Shown: positions 41,845 through 50,454 of the stretch, in pieces | How positions within the stretch are numbered: the first letter of the stretch is position 1 | Layout of the letters: every line of letters starts with the position of its first letter | From: Candidatus Leptofilum proximum | GTDB taxonomy: Bacteria > Chloroflexota > Anaerolineae > Promineifilales > Promineifilaceae | Reading direction: 5' to 3' | Assembly: GCA_016710325.1 (NCBI GenBank) | Contig: JADJXK010000002.1 | Span: forward strand, 496,001-560,000 | DNA length: 64,000 bases | Program-made: the position numbers and the translations under genes | Notes under the pieces: generated by a model | What the model was told of the DNA's origin: nothing | Databases searched by the model: none | What the model saw: the letters and a program-made list of their open reading frames with translations, nothing else

Positions 41845-42438
41845 TTACTCACCCAGTTCGTAACGAGCAAATCGCCGAACAACGATATTTTCACCCGTCT
41901 TACGAATAGCTTCCGTGATCATCTCTTTGATCTTGATCTTGTCGTCTTTGACAAACGGCTGCTCCAGCAGGCAAAACTCTTCGTAGAACTTCGTCATGCG
42001 GCCAGCGACGATTTTGTCAATCACCTGTTCTGGCTTGCCTTCGGCGCGGGCCTGGTTGCGCAGCACCTCAAGCTCCCGGTTGAGTTCTTCCTCGGGCACC
42101 TCATCGGTTTTGATGTACTGTGGACTCATCGCCGCAATGTGCAAAGCCAGGTCGTGCGCCAGGGTGGTGAACTCTTCATTGCGCGCCACAAAGTCGGTTT
42201 CACAGTTCAGCTCCAAAATGACGCCAACGCGGTTGCCTGGATGGGCATACAGTTCAATCACGCCTTCGCTGGCTTCCCGACCAGAACGTTTGGCAGCACG
42301 GGCCGCTCCTTTTTCACGCAGGCTGTCTACCGCCTTGTTGAAGTCACCATTGGAAGCTTCCAGCGCTTTTTTGGCTTCCAGCACACCAGCGCCAGTGGCC
42401 TCGCGCAGTTCTTTTACCATTTGGGTCGTAATATTCAT
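41845..42438 (-). CDS. tsf: Translation elongation factor Ts
   Basis: The nucleotide exchange factor for EF-Tu. At 197 residues it is the short form seen in Thermus and Chloroflexota, which lacks the second core repeat and coiled-coil arm of E. coli EF-Ts. The UBA-like N-terminus (TTQMVKELREATGAGVLEAKKALEASNGDFNKAVDSLREKG) is followed by the TDFVAR motif in ELNCETDFVARNEEF, which contacts EF-Tu, and the dimerisation end LLEQPFVKDDKIKIKEMITEAI. It follows rpsB by 42 bp, as in most bacteria. Confidence 0.97.
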   Translation of the reverse strand: MNITTQMVKELREATGAGVLEAKKALEASNGDFNKAVDSLREKGAARAAKRSGREASEGVIELYAHPGNRVGVILELNCETDFVARNEEFTTLAHDLALHIAAMSPQYIKTDEVPEEELNRELEVLRNQARAEGKPEQVIDKIVAGRMTKFYEEFCLLEQPFVKDDKIKIKEMITEAIRKTGENIVVRRFARYELGE

Positions 42439-42480
42439 AATTCTTGTTGTGCTCCTAAATTCTGCAGCAAAGACGTCTGT

Positions 42481-43368
42481 TTAGTCCTCGTCGTCATCCT
42501 CGAAGTCATCTTCGAAGTCATTATCATCCTCGACCTCGTCTTCGTCGTCGTCGTCAACGGCCGCTTCGCGCATCTTGGCCAGCGTGGACTCACCCAACAA
42601 CATTTCGTCGTCTACATCTTCCATGCCGTCAAAGCTGGCGCCGTAGGTGTCGACGTCGGTGACTTCTTCGTCCATGTTTTCCTGGCGCAGGGCCATGCCT
42701 TCAATCGCAGCATCAGCCATCTTGCCTACAATCAGCTTAATGGCGCGAATGGCATCGTCGTTGGACGGGATGAGGTAGTCAATGGGGTCCGGGTTGCAGT
42801 TGGTATCTACCAGAGCAATCACAGGAATACCAAGAATGTTAGCTTCGCGAACGGCCGTTTCCTCGTGGTTGATATCCACAATGAACAGCACGCTTGGCAG
42901 CCCCTTCATCTCGCGGATACCGCCCAGGCGCATGTTGAGATTTTCAATCTCGCGCTCAACCCGCAAACGCTCCCGCTTCTTGAGCAGATCAAAATCACCA
43001 TCATCGCGCCGTTTCTCCAGGCGCTTCAAATATTCAATACGCTGGCGAATTGTCTGCCAGTTGGTCAACGTGCCGCCCAACCAGCGCTCATTAACAAATG
43101 GCTGGCGCGCCCGCGCCGCCTCAAACGCCACGGTGTCTTGTGCCTGGCGCTTGGTGCCCACAAACAAAACGGAGCCACCTTCTGTAACGGTGTCCCGAAT
43201 CACATTGTAGGCATCTTCAATCATGCCCAACGTTTGCTGTAAATCAATAATGTGGATGCCGTTTCGCTCCGTAAAGATGTAGGGTTTCATCTTTGGATTC
43301 CAACGACGAGTTCTGTGTCCAAAATGCACGCCAGTTTCCAGCAGTGCTTTCATTGAAACAACGGCCAT
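42481..43368 (-). CDS. rpsB: Ribosomal protein S2 with long acidic tail
   Basis: A small-subunit protein needed for assembly and S1 binding. At 295 residues it is longer than usual (about 240). The S2 core spans roughly 1-225 with MKALLETGVHFGHRTRRWNPKMKPYI, ERWLGGTLTNWQTI and FIVDINHEETAVREANILGIPVI. From about residue 225 a tail of roughly 70 residues ends in runs of Asp and Glu (DDDDEDEVEDD and further). AAAGGAG precedes the ATG. It is driven by the promoter at 43629-43656 with a 250-nt leader. The acidic tail is unusual; see findings. Confidence 0.97.
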   Translation of the reverse strand: MAVVSMKALLETGVHFGHRTRRWNPKMKPYIFTERNGIHIIDLQQTLGMIEDAYNVIRDTVTEGGSVLFVGTKRQAQDTVAFEAARARQPFVNERWLGGTLTNWQTIRQRIEYLKRLEKRRDDGDFDLLKKRERLRVEREIENLNMRLGGIREMKGLPSVLFIVDINHEETAVREANILGIPVIALVDTNCNPDPIDYLIPSNDDAIRAIKLIVGKMADAAIEGMALRQENMDEEVTDVDTYGASFDGMEDVDDEMLLGESTLAKMREAAVDDDDEDEVEDDNDFEDDFEDDDED

Positions 43369-43628
43369 GGGGAATATTCTCCTTTAATTGTTTTGCCGCG
43401 CCCTGTTAAGATTTCAGAACGCGCGTCCACACCGTTCATCCAGCCAAAAACTTGCATGGCCCACACCAGCCCAAAGCCGCCCGTCGAAATCCAGGGATGC
43501 ATGGGCAAGTGACTGCAAGCACAGTTTGCCTGTCCGGGTGTGTGTTTGATTGGTAATTGATTCTTTGGGAATCTGATTCTCTAGGAATCTTATAAAGCTT
43601 ACCCGCAACGGGGTGCGGGCGTCGAGGA
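43369..43628 (-). promoter_or_regulatory. rpsB leader region
   Basis: About 250 nt between the predicted rpsB promoter and its ATG. It contains GC-rich arms such as cgcccgcacc/gtgcgggcg-type pairings (near 43608-43623) and repeated AATCNGATTC units (near 43559-43590). No gene. Autogenous control of S2 by a leader RNA is known in other bacteria; here it is only inferred. Confidence 0.4.
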
Positions 43629-43656
43629 ATTATAGCGAAAGTGAATATTTGCGCAA
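43629..43656 (-). promoter_or_regulatory. Promoter of the rpsB-tsf operon
   Basis: On the minus strand TTGCGC (43651-43656), 16-bp spacer, consensus TATAAT (43629-43634). Start near 43622. Confidence 0.75.
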
Positions 43657-43668
43657 CCAAATTTTGGC

Positions 43669-43704
43669 GCGGTGGCGGCGGCCCGTACGGGCTGCCGCCA
43701 CCGC
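43669..43704 (-). terminator. GC-rich hairpin after metK
   Basis: A strong stem (gcggtggcggc and complement) with GCCCGTACGGGC inner arms, 20 bp past the metK stop. There is no long T run, so it is a probable rather than certain terminator. Confidence 0.6.
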
Positions 43705-43724
43705 TTTAACTTTCAGGTTTGGGA

Positions 43725-44951
43725 TCAGGTAGGAACGGCCGTAAACCGCTTCGCCGCCTCACGCAGTTGATCGGCCCGGTTAGTGTTTTCCCAAGGGGCG
43801 TCAATATCATTGCGGCCAAAGTGCCCGTAAGCGGCCGTTTTGCGGTAGATCGGCCGGCGCAGGTCCAGATCGCGAATAATGGCGCCCGGACGCAGATCGA
43901 AGTTCTCTTCTACCAGCTCAACCAGTTGGTCAGAGGTGAAGTCGCTGGTATCGAAGGTTTCCACGTTGATGCTCAGCGGTCTAGCCACGCCGATGGCGTA
44001 TGCCAGCTGCACTTCACACCGCTCCGCCAGACCAGCGGCCACCAGGTTTTTGGCCACCCAACGCGCCGCGTAAGCCGCACTGCGGTCTACCTTGGTGCAG
44101 TCCTTGCCGCTGAACGCGCCACCACCGTGCCGCCCCATGCCGCCGTAGGTATCCACGATGATCTTGCGGCCGGTCAGGCCAGCATCACCCATTGGCCCAC
44201 CGACAACAAAGCGCCCGGTCGGGTTGACAAAGACACGCAGCTCATCATCCACCAGGTCCGCGGGCAGAACGGGTTTGATGACGTGCTCGATGATGCCCGC
44301 ACGGATGGCGTCATTGTTAATGTCGGGGGCGTGCTGGGTGCTCACCAAAACGGTGTGAACGCGCTTTGGTTTGCCGTAGCTGTACTCAATCGTGACCTGG
44401 GCTTTGCCGTCGGGGCGCACCCAGGGCAGGGTGCCGTCGCGCCGCACTTCGCTCAGCCGACGGGTGAGCAGGTGGGCCAGGTGAATGGGCAGGGGCATCA
44501 AGGTTTCGGTTTCGTTGCAGGCAAAGCCAAACATCATCCCCTGGTCGCCCGCACCCAATGCCTCGATTTCGGCATCTTCGGTGCCGTTGCTGCGGTACTC
44601 CAGCGCCCGATCCACACCCTGGGCAATGTCTGGGCTCTGGCTGGCGATGGCCGACTGCACACCGCAAGTATTGCCGTCGAACCCTTTCTCGCTGCTGTCA
44701 AAACCAATATCGATGATTACCTGACGCACCAGCTTGTCAAAGTCGACAAAGGCATTGGTGGTAATTTCGCCCAAGAGCAGCACGAAGCCGGTTTTTACGG
44801 CCGTTTCGCAAGCCACACGGGCAGTTGGGTCTTGGGCCAGCAGCGCGTCCAAAACCGCATCGCTAATTTGATCGCACATCTTGTCGGGATGTCCTTCAGT
44901 GACGGATTCCGAAGTGAACAAGAGGCTTGGGGCTTTCATGAATGTTGTCAT
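43725..44951 (-). CDS. metK: S-adenosylmethionine synthase
   Basis: Makes SAM from methionine and ATP. In the 408-residue product the conserved blocks are TSESVTEGHPDKMCDQISDAVLD (N-terminal ATP/metal site), the GAGDQGMMFGFACNET signature, NPTGRFVVGGPMGDAGLTGRKIIVDTYGG (PPi loop) and GGGAFSGKDCTKVDRSAAYAAR. GGAGG is upstream of the ATG at 44949-44951. Transcription begins about 300 nt upstream and passes through a SAM-I riboswitch (45112-45211) and terminator (45064-45093), so synthesis should stop when SAM is plentiful. Confidence 0.98.
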   Translation of the reverse strand: MTTFMKAPSLLFTSESVTEGHPDKMCDQISDAVLDALLAQDPTARVACETAVKTGFVLLLGEITTNAFVDFDKLVRQVIIDIGFDSSEKGFDGNTCGVQSAIASQSPDIAQGVDRALEYRSNGTEDAEIEALGAGDQGMMFGFACNETETLMPLPIHLAHLLTRRLSEVRRDGTLPWVRPDGKAQVTIEYSYGKPKRVHTVLVSTQHAPDINNDAIRAGIIEHVIKPVLPADLVDDELRVFVNPTGRFVVGGPMGDAGLTGRKIIVDTYGGMGRHGGGAFSGKDCTKVDRSAAYAARWVAKNLVAAGLAERCEVQLAYAIGVARPLSINVETFDTSDFTSDQLVELVEENFDLRPGAIIRDLDLRRPIYRKTAAYGHFGRNDIDAPWENTNRADQLREAAKRFTAVPT

Positions 44952-45063
44952 CTACTTTACCTCCATGGTAAGTTGCAAACCGCAGGGAATATTGGAACTG
45001 CAATCTGCCTTATTGATACGAGCAAAAGATTTCTTCATACGGAAATTCACAACCTGATCTGGC

Positions 45064-45093
45064 AAAAAAAAAGCCTCTTGACAAGCAAGAGGC
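45064..45093 (-). terminator. Intrinsic terminator of the SAM-I riboswitch
   Basis: Stem gcctcttg/caagaggc with a 5-nt loop, followed on the minus strand by nine T (A run 45064-45072). The 5' arm region would compete with the riboswitch P1 stem, giving transcriptional off-control. Confidence 0.9.
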
Positions 45094-45111
45094 CCGCAAA
45101 TTTTGCATCTA

Positions 45112-45211
45112 CCTCTTATCTTTCAGCTTCTGCTGACGGATTTAGCACCTTCCCAATTGTGGGGGTTGCTGCAGCTTCACCGGGCCGATCCCTCCGCTGC
45201 TCCTGATAAGA
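45112..45211 (-). ncRNA. SAM-I (S-box) riboswitch ahead of metK
   Basis: On the minus strand the element opens CTTATC, followed by GGAGGGATCGGCCCGGTGAA, GCAGCAACC, AAGGTGCTAAATCC and ends GCTGAAAGATAAG. These are the conserved S-box core elements: P1 stem CTTATC/GATAAG, kink-turn GGAGGGA and GATGAA-like GGTGAA, and the AAGGTGCTAAxTCC J3/4. A terminator follows, so SAM binding should switch off metK. Confidence 0.96.
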
Positions 45212-45251
45212 TTGTGAATTGAACCTGTATCAATCAGACACAGGCGATTTA

Positions 45252-45279
45252 AGTATAACGAAACGGCCGTTTGTGTCAA
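45252..45279 (-). promoter_or_regulatory. Consensus promoter of metK with ACGGCCGT in the spacer
   Basis: On the minus strand TTGACA (45274-45279), 16-bp spacer, TATACT (45252-45257). An ACGGCCGT copy occupies 45263-45270 of the spacer, and a second copy sits just upstream at 45288-45295. Start near 45245. Confidence 0.85.
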
Positions 45280-45296
45280 GATGGAGAACGGCCGTT

Positions 45297-46088
45297 TCAC
45301 ACCCAGGTCTCAGGCGGTTCAGGCATGCCCAAAATGTTGTAGCCCGCATCTACGTAAATCACCTCACCAGTGACGCCGCTGCTAAGATCGCTGCACAGCC
45401 ACAAGGCAGTCTGGCCCACTTCTTCCTGGGTCACGTTGCGTCGCAGCGGGGCACGCTCTTCGGTGTACTTGAGCATCTTGCGGAAACCGGCAATGCCAGC
45501 GGCAGACAGCGTTTTAATCGGCCCGGCGGAAATGGCATTGACGCGGATGTTCTGCGGCCCCAGGTCTGCCGCCAGGTAGCGGGTGCTGGCTTCCAGGGCT
45601 GCCTTGGCCACGCCCATGACATTGTAGTGCGGCACCGCTTTTTCCGCGCCGTAGTAAGTCATGCTGATGATGCTGCCACCGCTGGTCATCAGCGGCACGG
45701 CGGCGCGGGTGAGCGCGACCAGGCTGTACACGCTCACCCCCATTGCCAGGTGAAAGCCGTCGCGGCTGGTCTCCACAAAGGTGCCGCTTAAATCTTCGCG
45801 CTTGGCATGGGCAATGGAATGCACCAGGATGTCGAGCTGGCCAAAGTGATCACTCGCTTTTTGGAACACCTTGGTGATTTCGTCATCTTCCTCGATGTTA
45901 CATTCTTCGACAAACTGGACACCCAGCTCATCGGCCAACGGCCGTACCCGCCGCTCCAGCTGTTCAAAGCCGTAGCTAAAGCCCAGCTCGGCGCCGTGGG
46001 CGTGCAGCGCCTGGGCAATACCCCAGGCAATTGAGTTTTTGTTGGCAATTCCAAAAATCAGTGCTTTTTTTCCTTCAAGTAACTTCAT
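45297..46088 (-). CDS. fabI: Enoyl-[acyl-carrier-protein] reductase FabI
   Basis: An NADH-dependent reductase performing the last step of each fatty-acid elongation cycle. The 263-residue product has the nucleotide motif GIANKNSIAWG (13-23), catalytic Tyr145/Tyr155 and Lys162 in SMTYYGAEKAVPHYNVMGVAKAALE, and a typical C-terminus EVIYVDAGYNILG. This is the triclosan- and isoniazid-type target family. It sits divergently from nothing on this strand: the metK promoter lies immediately beyond its stop codon. It follows the glycosylase gene with a 37-bp gap. Confidence 0.96.
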   Translation of the reverse strand: MKLLEGKKALIFGIANKNSIAWGIAQALHAHGAELGFSYGFEQLERRVRPLADELGVQFVEECNIEEDDEITKVFQKASDHFGQLDILVHSIAHAKREDLSGTFVETSRDGFHLAMGVSVYSLVALTRAAVPLMTSGGSIISMTYYGAEKAVPHYNVMGVAKAALEASTRYLAADLGPQNIRVNAISAGPIKTLSAAGIAGFRKMLKYTEERAPLRRNVTQEEVGQTALWLCSDLSSGVTGEVIYVDAGYNILGMPEPPETWV

Positions 46089-46125
46089 AACCTCTCCTGC
46101 TCAATAGTTTTGTTGGTGCTGCCCG

Positions 46126-46740
46126 CTATTTGGAGACAAACGGATTGCCTGCCAGCCAGTAGCGCCAGGGCATGGAATACCAGGGTTCTGGCGTTTTGCC
46201 CAGGCCAATGCGAGGGCCTACAGCGATCAGGCTTGGGGGGACAGCGGGTGCATCTTCGATCCATATAACCCCATCTGGGGCACAAAGGTTTGCCCCATTC
46301 AAAGATTTGTCGATGGCCAGGGCCTGGGCGAGTTTGGCCGGGCCGTTGGTGAGTTGGGTTAACGGCCGTTCCCCCCGCAGCGCCATCATCTGGTCAATCC
46401 CCTCCACCGGCTCCAGCGCCCGCACCAACACAGCGTTTGGCTGGCCGGTCTGACCGGTGACCACGTTAAACATCCAATGAATACCATAGGTGAAATAAAC
46501 GTAGGCCACACCAGCCGGGCCAAACATGACGGCCGTTCGTGGTGTGGGTTGAGCATTATTTACCCGTTCACCGTGACAGGCCAGGTCCGGGGCATCACCG
46601 TCGCAGTACGCCTCGGTTTCGACGATGGTGCCGCTGAGGCGACGGCCGTTCAGGCGGCGCACCAGCGTTTTGCCCAGCAGTGCCTGAGCCACCGTACGGG
46701 CTGAGTGAGCGTAAAACGTGGCAGGCAGCTTAAGTGACAT
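46126..46740 (-). CDS. mpg: DNA-3-methyladenine glycosylase (AAG/MPG type)
   Basis: A base-excision repair enzyme that removes alkylated and deaminated purines. In the 204-residue product the start is ATG 46738-46740 (MSLKLPATFYAHSARTVAQALLGKTL). The family block VETEAYCDGDAPDLACHGE contains the general base Glu and the following substrate pocket; FVYFTYGIHWMFNVV-like VYFTYGIHWMFNVV and RALEPVEG are also present. It overlaps the end of the upstream histidine kinase gene by 11 bp and so is likely co-transcribed with it. Confidence 0.95.
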   Translation of the reverse strand: MSLKLPATFYAHSARTVAQALLGKTLVRRLNGRRLSGTIVETEAYCDGDAPDLACHGERVNNAQPTPRTAVMFGPAGVAYVYFTYGIHWMFNVVTGQTGQPNAVLVRALEPVEGIDQMMALRGERPLTQLTNGPAKLAQALAIDKSLNGANLCAPDGVIWIEDAPAVPPSLIAVGPRIGLGKTPEPWYSMPWRYWLAGNPFVSK

Positions 46741-49700
46741 CTGTGGGCTCGTCTTGCCTTGCTTTTTGCTTAACCAACGGCAGGTGGATAATGAAACAGC
46801 TGCCCACCCCCACTTCGCTTTCCACGGTAATGGACCCGCCATACTGTGCCAGCAGCTCTTTAACGACGGCCAGGCCTAACCCATTGCCCGCCAATCCTGC
46901 CTCGATGGCCCGAGCCCCTCGGAAAAAGCGGTCGAAGAGAAACGGCCGTTCACCCTCCGGAATACCCGGTCCATCGTCACAGACTCGCAGTTCTATGAAA
47001 GATTTTGCCTCGTTGGCCCAACCAACGTTGACGCGGATGGTTCCTCCTGGGCTGCTGTGGATGAAAGCGTTATCCAGCAGGCGGATTAACAGCTTCTCCA
47101 GCTGATAGGTTTCCATGTAAACCACCGGGCGGCTGGCGGCCACTTCGTCGGCCAGCGAAATGTGAATCTGGCGCGCTTCACTCTCAGCACGCTCCGAAAG
47201 GGTCGGCCAGAACGGTTCCCAGAACTCAACCAGATCCACCGCCGCTTCTGGATTCGGCGACTCTTCGGCGTCTAACCGTGAAATATCCAACAAGTCCTGA
47301 ATCAGCCGGGCCAGTCGATCAATTTCATAGTGCAGCACCGAAAAATAGCGGGGAAATTTCTCAGGATTACCCTTGCTCAGCAATGATACGTACGTCTTTA
47401 TGTTGGTCAGCGGAGTACGCAGCTGGTGTGACACATTGGCAATAAACTCGGTTTTTAGGCGCTCCAACTCCTTCAATCGCGTGATATCCGACTGGACGCT
47501 CACATAACCAGTGACTTCGCCATCGGCCCCAGTGATGGGGGTAACGGCCACGGCCACGTCATACACGTGGCCGTCTTTGTGCCGGTTGATCAGTTCACCC
47601 GTCCAGCGCTGCCGGTTGAGTAAATTTTGCCACATATCGGCAAATACAGCTTTGGGCACCAGCTTGCTGCCCAGCATACGGGGGTTTTGCAGCTGCAGCT
47701 CGTGGCGTGAATAACCACTTTGGCGCTCCATAGCCGGATTTGCATAGAGGATGTGCGCTTCAGTATCGGTAAGAATGATCCCTTCACCGGCACTCTCTAA
47801 TATGGCAAACAGCTTATCACGCTCCATTTTTAGCTCGTTGGTGCGCAGCGATACCTGTTCGGCCAGGCTGGCTGCCTGTACCCTGAGCGTTTCATACAGC
47901 CGGGCTCGTTCCAACACGGCCGAAATATTACCGGCCAGGGTGGTTAAAAAGTCAAGGTCACGTTCGGCAAAGGCATCGAGGTCTGGGCTTTCAGCATTGA
48001 TCACCCCGATCACTTCGTAATTCACCTTGAGCGGAACTGCGATTTCTGAGCCAATCTTCATACCTGAGGCATAGTAGTAGCGGTCTTTAGCCACATTAGA
48101 CGCGTAGTATGGCTGGCCGCTCAGGACCACGTGGCCAATAATACTTTTCTCCAGGGGGATTGCCTCATTCTTCCTACCTTCCGGTATGCCCCGGAAGGAG
48201 CGGTGCGAGCGGAGTTCATGGGCCTCTTCATCATACAAGACAAAACCAAAGATAGCCGGATACAGCTCTTCGGCCACGAGGGTGGTGATATTGTCCAGGA
48301 AGACGTCGATATCGAGGGAAACGGCCGTTTCCCGTGAAATCTGGTTCAAAATGGCCAGCTCTTTCGCCTGCCGCATCGTTTCATCATACAGGCGAGCGTT
48401 TTCGATGGCCACCGCCGCCTGGTTGGCAAACGCCGCCACGGTCTGGCCGTCTTCATCCGTGTAGAGCCCGGTTTGGCCGCTGTCTATGCAAAGCAGCCCG
48501 ATTTGCTCATCCTTCACCAGCATTAGGGCGCCAATCCAGGCGCGTATTCGTTCCAAACCATCTTTGAAAATCCAGGCAGGATGTGTATTTACATTTTTAA
48601 CAACCGACCAGGTTGCCCCGTCTTCAAATTTTTGGTGAACGCTGTCACTGGTCAGACGCAGCTGCCCGCTTTCAAACAAATGTTTTTCAAAACCGCGCCC
48701 CGCCACCATGACAAAATCCTGGCTGGTTTTATCTAGCAAAAAAAGCGAGGCCGAATCAAACACCACAACCTGGTCCAGCAGGTCAAAAATTTGCTCGTAA
48801 ACCTCGTCCAGCTGCAAACTGGTTGTTAATAAAGCCCCCACTTTTTGCAGCGTACGGGACAAATGCAGTTGACGGCTTTCATTGGCAAACAGGCGGGCAT
48901 TTTCAATGGCAATCGCTGCCTGGTTGGCTATGCCCTGGAGCAAAGCCACTTCCTCAACAGAAAAACGGCGCGGCGCATGCCAGTTATTCACGTGCAGAGT
49001 CCCTACAACTTTGCCTTGAACCTTAAGAGGCACACACAGAATCGACCGCAGCCCCTGCTTCATCAGGTTCAAGGTGTATTCGTTGGCAAAGGGTATTTCG
49101 TTGAGATCAGAAATGATAACCGCTTCCCCTTCCTGGATGGCCAGCTGGCTGGTAAAGGTATCGGAAATTGCCACGCTGTCGCCAGACCGGATATAGCCGT
49201 ATTCCTCTTTAGCCCACCAGGAGGTGATCATATCCAATTGCAAACCATCGCTTGAGATCAGAGAAATGAAGCAGTTGTGCACGTCGTTCAGGTAAAGGCG
49301 CAAGATTTCCATAACCCGCGCTAAAATCTCGTCTCGATCCAGGCTGCTAGAGATAAATTCGGATAAACCCAACAATATTTCAGCTTCGCGACGGCGTCTG
49401 GCTTCGGCCTGAAAAAGTTGGGCTCGCGTGAGGGCAACGGCCGTTTGCTGGGCAATGACCTGTATTAACTCAATATCATATTGCGAAAAACTGCGGGGCT
49501 GGCGAGACAGCAGTTCAATGCAGCCAACCGGCTCACCCTGCTCCATAAGCGGCACAAAGAGCAGCGTCTGGACCTCGTGATTTAACAGGTGCAGGCGCGT
49601 CCATTTCGACAAGCCGCTGTCTTGAAGCTTAACCACAACAGGGTACAGCCTGGCCTGACCGCTCAGCGTATCCATCATGTTAGCCAGAATTTTGTTGTCC

Positions 49701-50341
49701 CTTTCTTCGTTCCCACCCACCGGCTGAGGCGCGTCCGCACCGTGAGCCTGGGCCAGGAGGGTGACGTGGCCCCATTCGGCGTTCCACTCAAAAACACGAA
49801 CGGCCGTCACATCAAAAATCACACGCAAACGCTGCGCCAGCTGGCTCAAACTGTGCTGAATGTCCATGTGCCCAGACAGCAGCGTCACAATTTCCAAAAA
49901 GATGCTGGTATAACCTGGCGTGTCTGTCGCTTGATTCACCACCGTCTTAAACGCCGTAACGTCCTTCATCAGCCCACACAGCAGTTGTCCATTCCCGGTA
50001 GTCAGCCCACACACCCGGTCACGAAACCACAGCGTGGCCCCATTAGCGGTTGTCAGGCGATATTCAAGCAGGTGAGTTTGTTGGTCGGCAACGGCCGTTG
50101 CAAACTGGGCCAACACCCGGTCACAATCAGCAGCATGGAGATGATCTTGCCAGAAAGACGGCCGTAACCACTGCGCCACCGGCACGCCCAAGGCGCTTTC
50201 GGCATGAGGGCTCACATAAACAAGCTGAAACGTCTGCGGATCCGCAGCCCAAAAGATGACATCTGCCCTTTCCGCATACGTCTGAAACAAGCCAAAATCG
50301 GGCTGTATTGGCAATAAATCTTTGGCTTGGTCATCACTCAT
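46730..50341 (-). CDS. Multi-GAF/PAS sensor histidine kinase
   Basis: A 1203-residue soluble sensor kinase. A PAS domain spans about 15-130. Four GAF-type domains are approximately at 145-315, 325-500, 510-680 and 690-850; each ends with the typical VAxFANQAAVAIENARL helix. A second PAS (about 860-980) precedes HisKA with VSHQLRTP (His around residue 970). HATPase motifs are LLDNAFIHSSPGG, DDGPGIPEGE and GNGLGLAVVKE. No membrane helix and no receiver domain are present. The GAFs may bind haem, flavins, bilins or cyclic nucleotides, but no ligand residues identify one. The partner regulator is not adjacent. The 3' end overlaps mpg by 11 bp. Confidence 0.93.
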   Translation of the reverse strand: MSDDQAKDLLPIQPDFGLFQTYAERADVIFWAADPQTFQLVYVSPHAESALGVPVAQWLRPSFWQDHLHAADCDRVLAQFATAVADQQTHLLEYRLTTANGATLWFRDRVCGLTTGNGQLLCGLMKDVTAFKTVVNQATDTPGYTSIFLEIVTLLSGHMDIQHSLSQLAQRLRVIFDVTAVRVFEWNAEWGHVTLLAQAHGADAPQPVGGNEERDNKILANMMDTLSGQARLYPVVVKLQDSGLSKWTRLHLLNHEVQTLLFVPLMEQGEPVGCIELLSRQPRSFSQYDIELIQVIAQQTAVALTRAQLFQAEARRRREAEILLGLSEFISSSLDRDEILARVMEILRLYLNDVHNCFISLISSDGLQLDMITSWWAKEEYGYIRSGDSVAISDTFTSQLAIQEGEAVIISDLNEIPFANEYTLNLMKQGLRSILCVPLKVQGKVVGTLHVNNWHAPRRFSVEEVALLQGIANQAAIAIENARLFANESRQLHLSRTLQKVGALLTTSLQLDEVYEQIFDLLDQVVVFDSASLFLLDKTSQDFVMVAGRGFEKHLFESGQLRLTSDSVHQKFEDGATWSVVKNVNTHPAWIFKDGLERIRAWIGALMLVKDEQIGLLCIDSGQTGLYTDEDGQTVAAFANQAAVAIENARLYDETMRQAKELAILNQISRETAVSLDIDVFLDNITTLVAEELYPAIFGFVLYDEEAHELRSHRSFRGIPEGRKNEAIPLEKSIIGHVVLSGQPYYASNVAKDRYYYASGMKIGSEIAVPLKVNYEVIGVINAESPDLDAFAERDLDFLTTLAGNISAVLERARLYETLRVQAASLAEQVSLRTNELKMERDKLFAILESAGEGIILTDTEAHILYANPAMERQSGYSRHELQLQNPRMLGSKLVPKAVFADMWQNLLNRQRWTGELINRHKDGHVYDVAVAVTPITGADGEVTGYVSVQSDITRLKELERLKTEFIANVSHQLRTPLTNIKTYVSLLSKGNPEKFPRYFSVLHYEIDRLARLIQDLLDISRLDAEESPNPEAAVDLVEFWEPFWPTLSERAESEARQIHISLADEVAASRPVVYMETYQLEKLLIRLLDNAFIHSSPGGTIRVNVGWANEAKSFIELRVCDDGPGIPEGERPFLFDRFFRGARAIEAGLAGNGLGLAVVKELLAQYGGSITVESEVGVGSCFIIHLPLVKQKARQDEPTDVT

Positions 50342-50454
50342 TGGCGATTCCTAAACACCAAAACGTGGTGCATTTTCGGGATTGTTGAGAATAATTGATG
50401 TGAAGTATCATAAGCAAAGGTTGCTTACTTGAAAAGACCACAAGGAAGAAAGTA

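Noticed and set aside
41806..43242. 478-codon open frame antisense to tsf and rpsB
   Set aside because: The opposite strand encodes two unmistakable housekeeping genes; the frame is a GC-driven shadow.
43719..45206. 495-codon open frame antisense to metK
   Set aside because: It lies opposite metK and its SAM-I leader; no domain pattern is seen.
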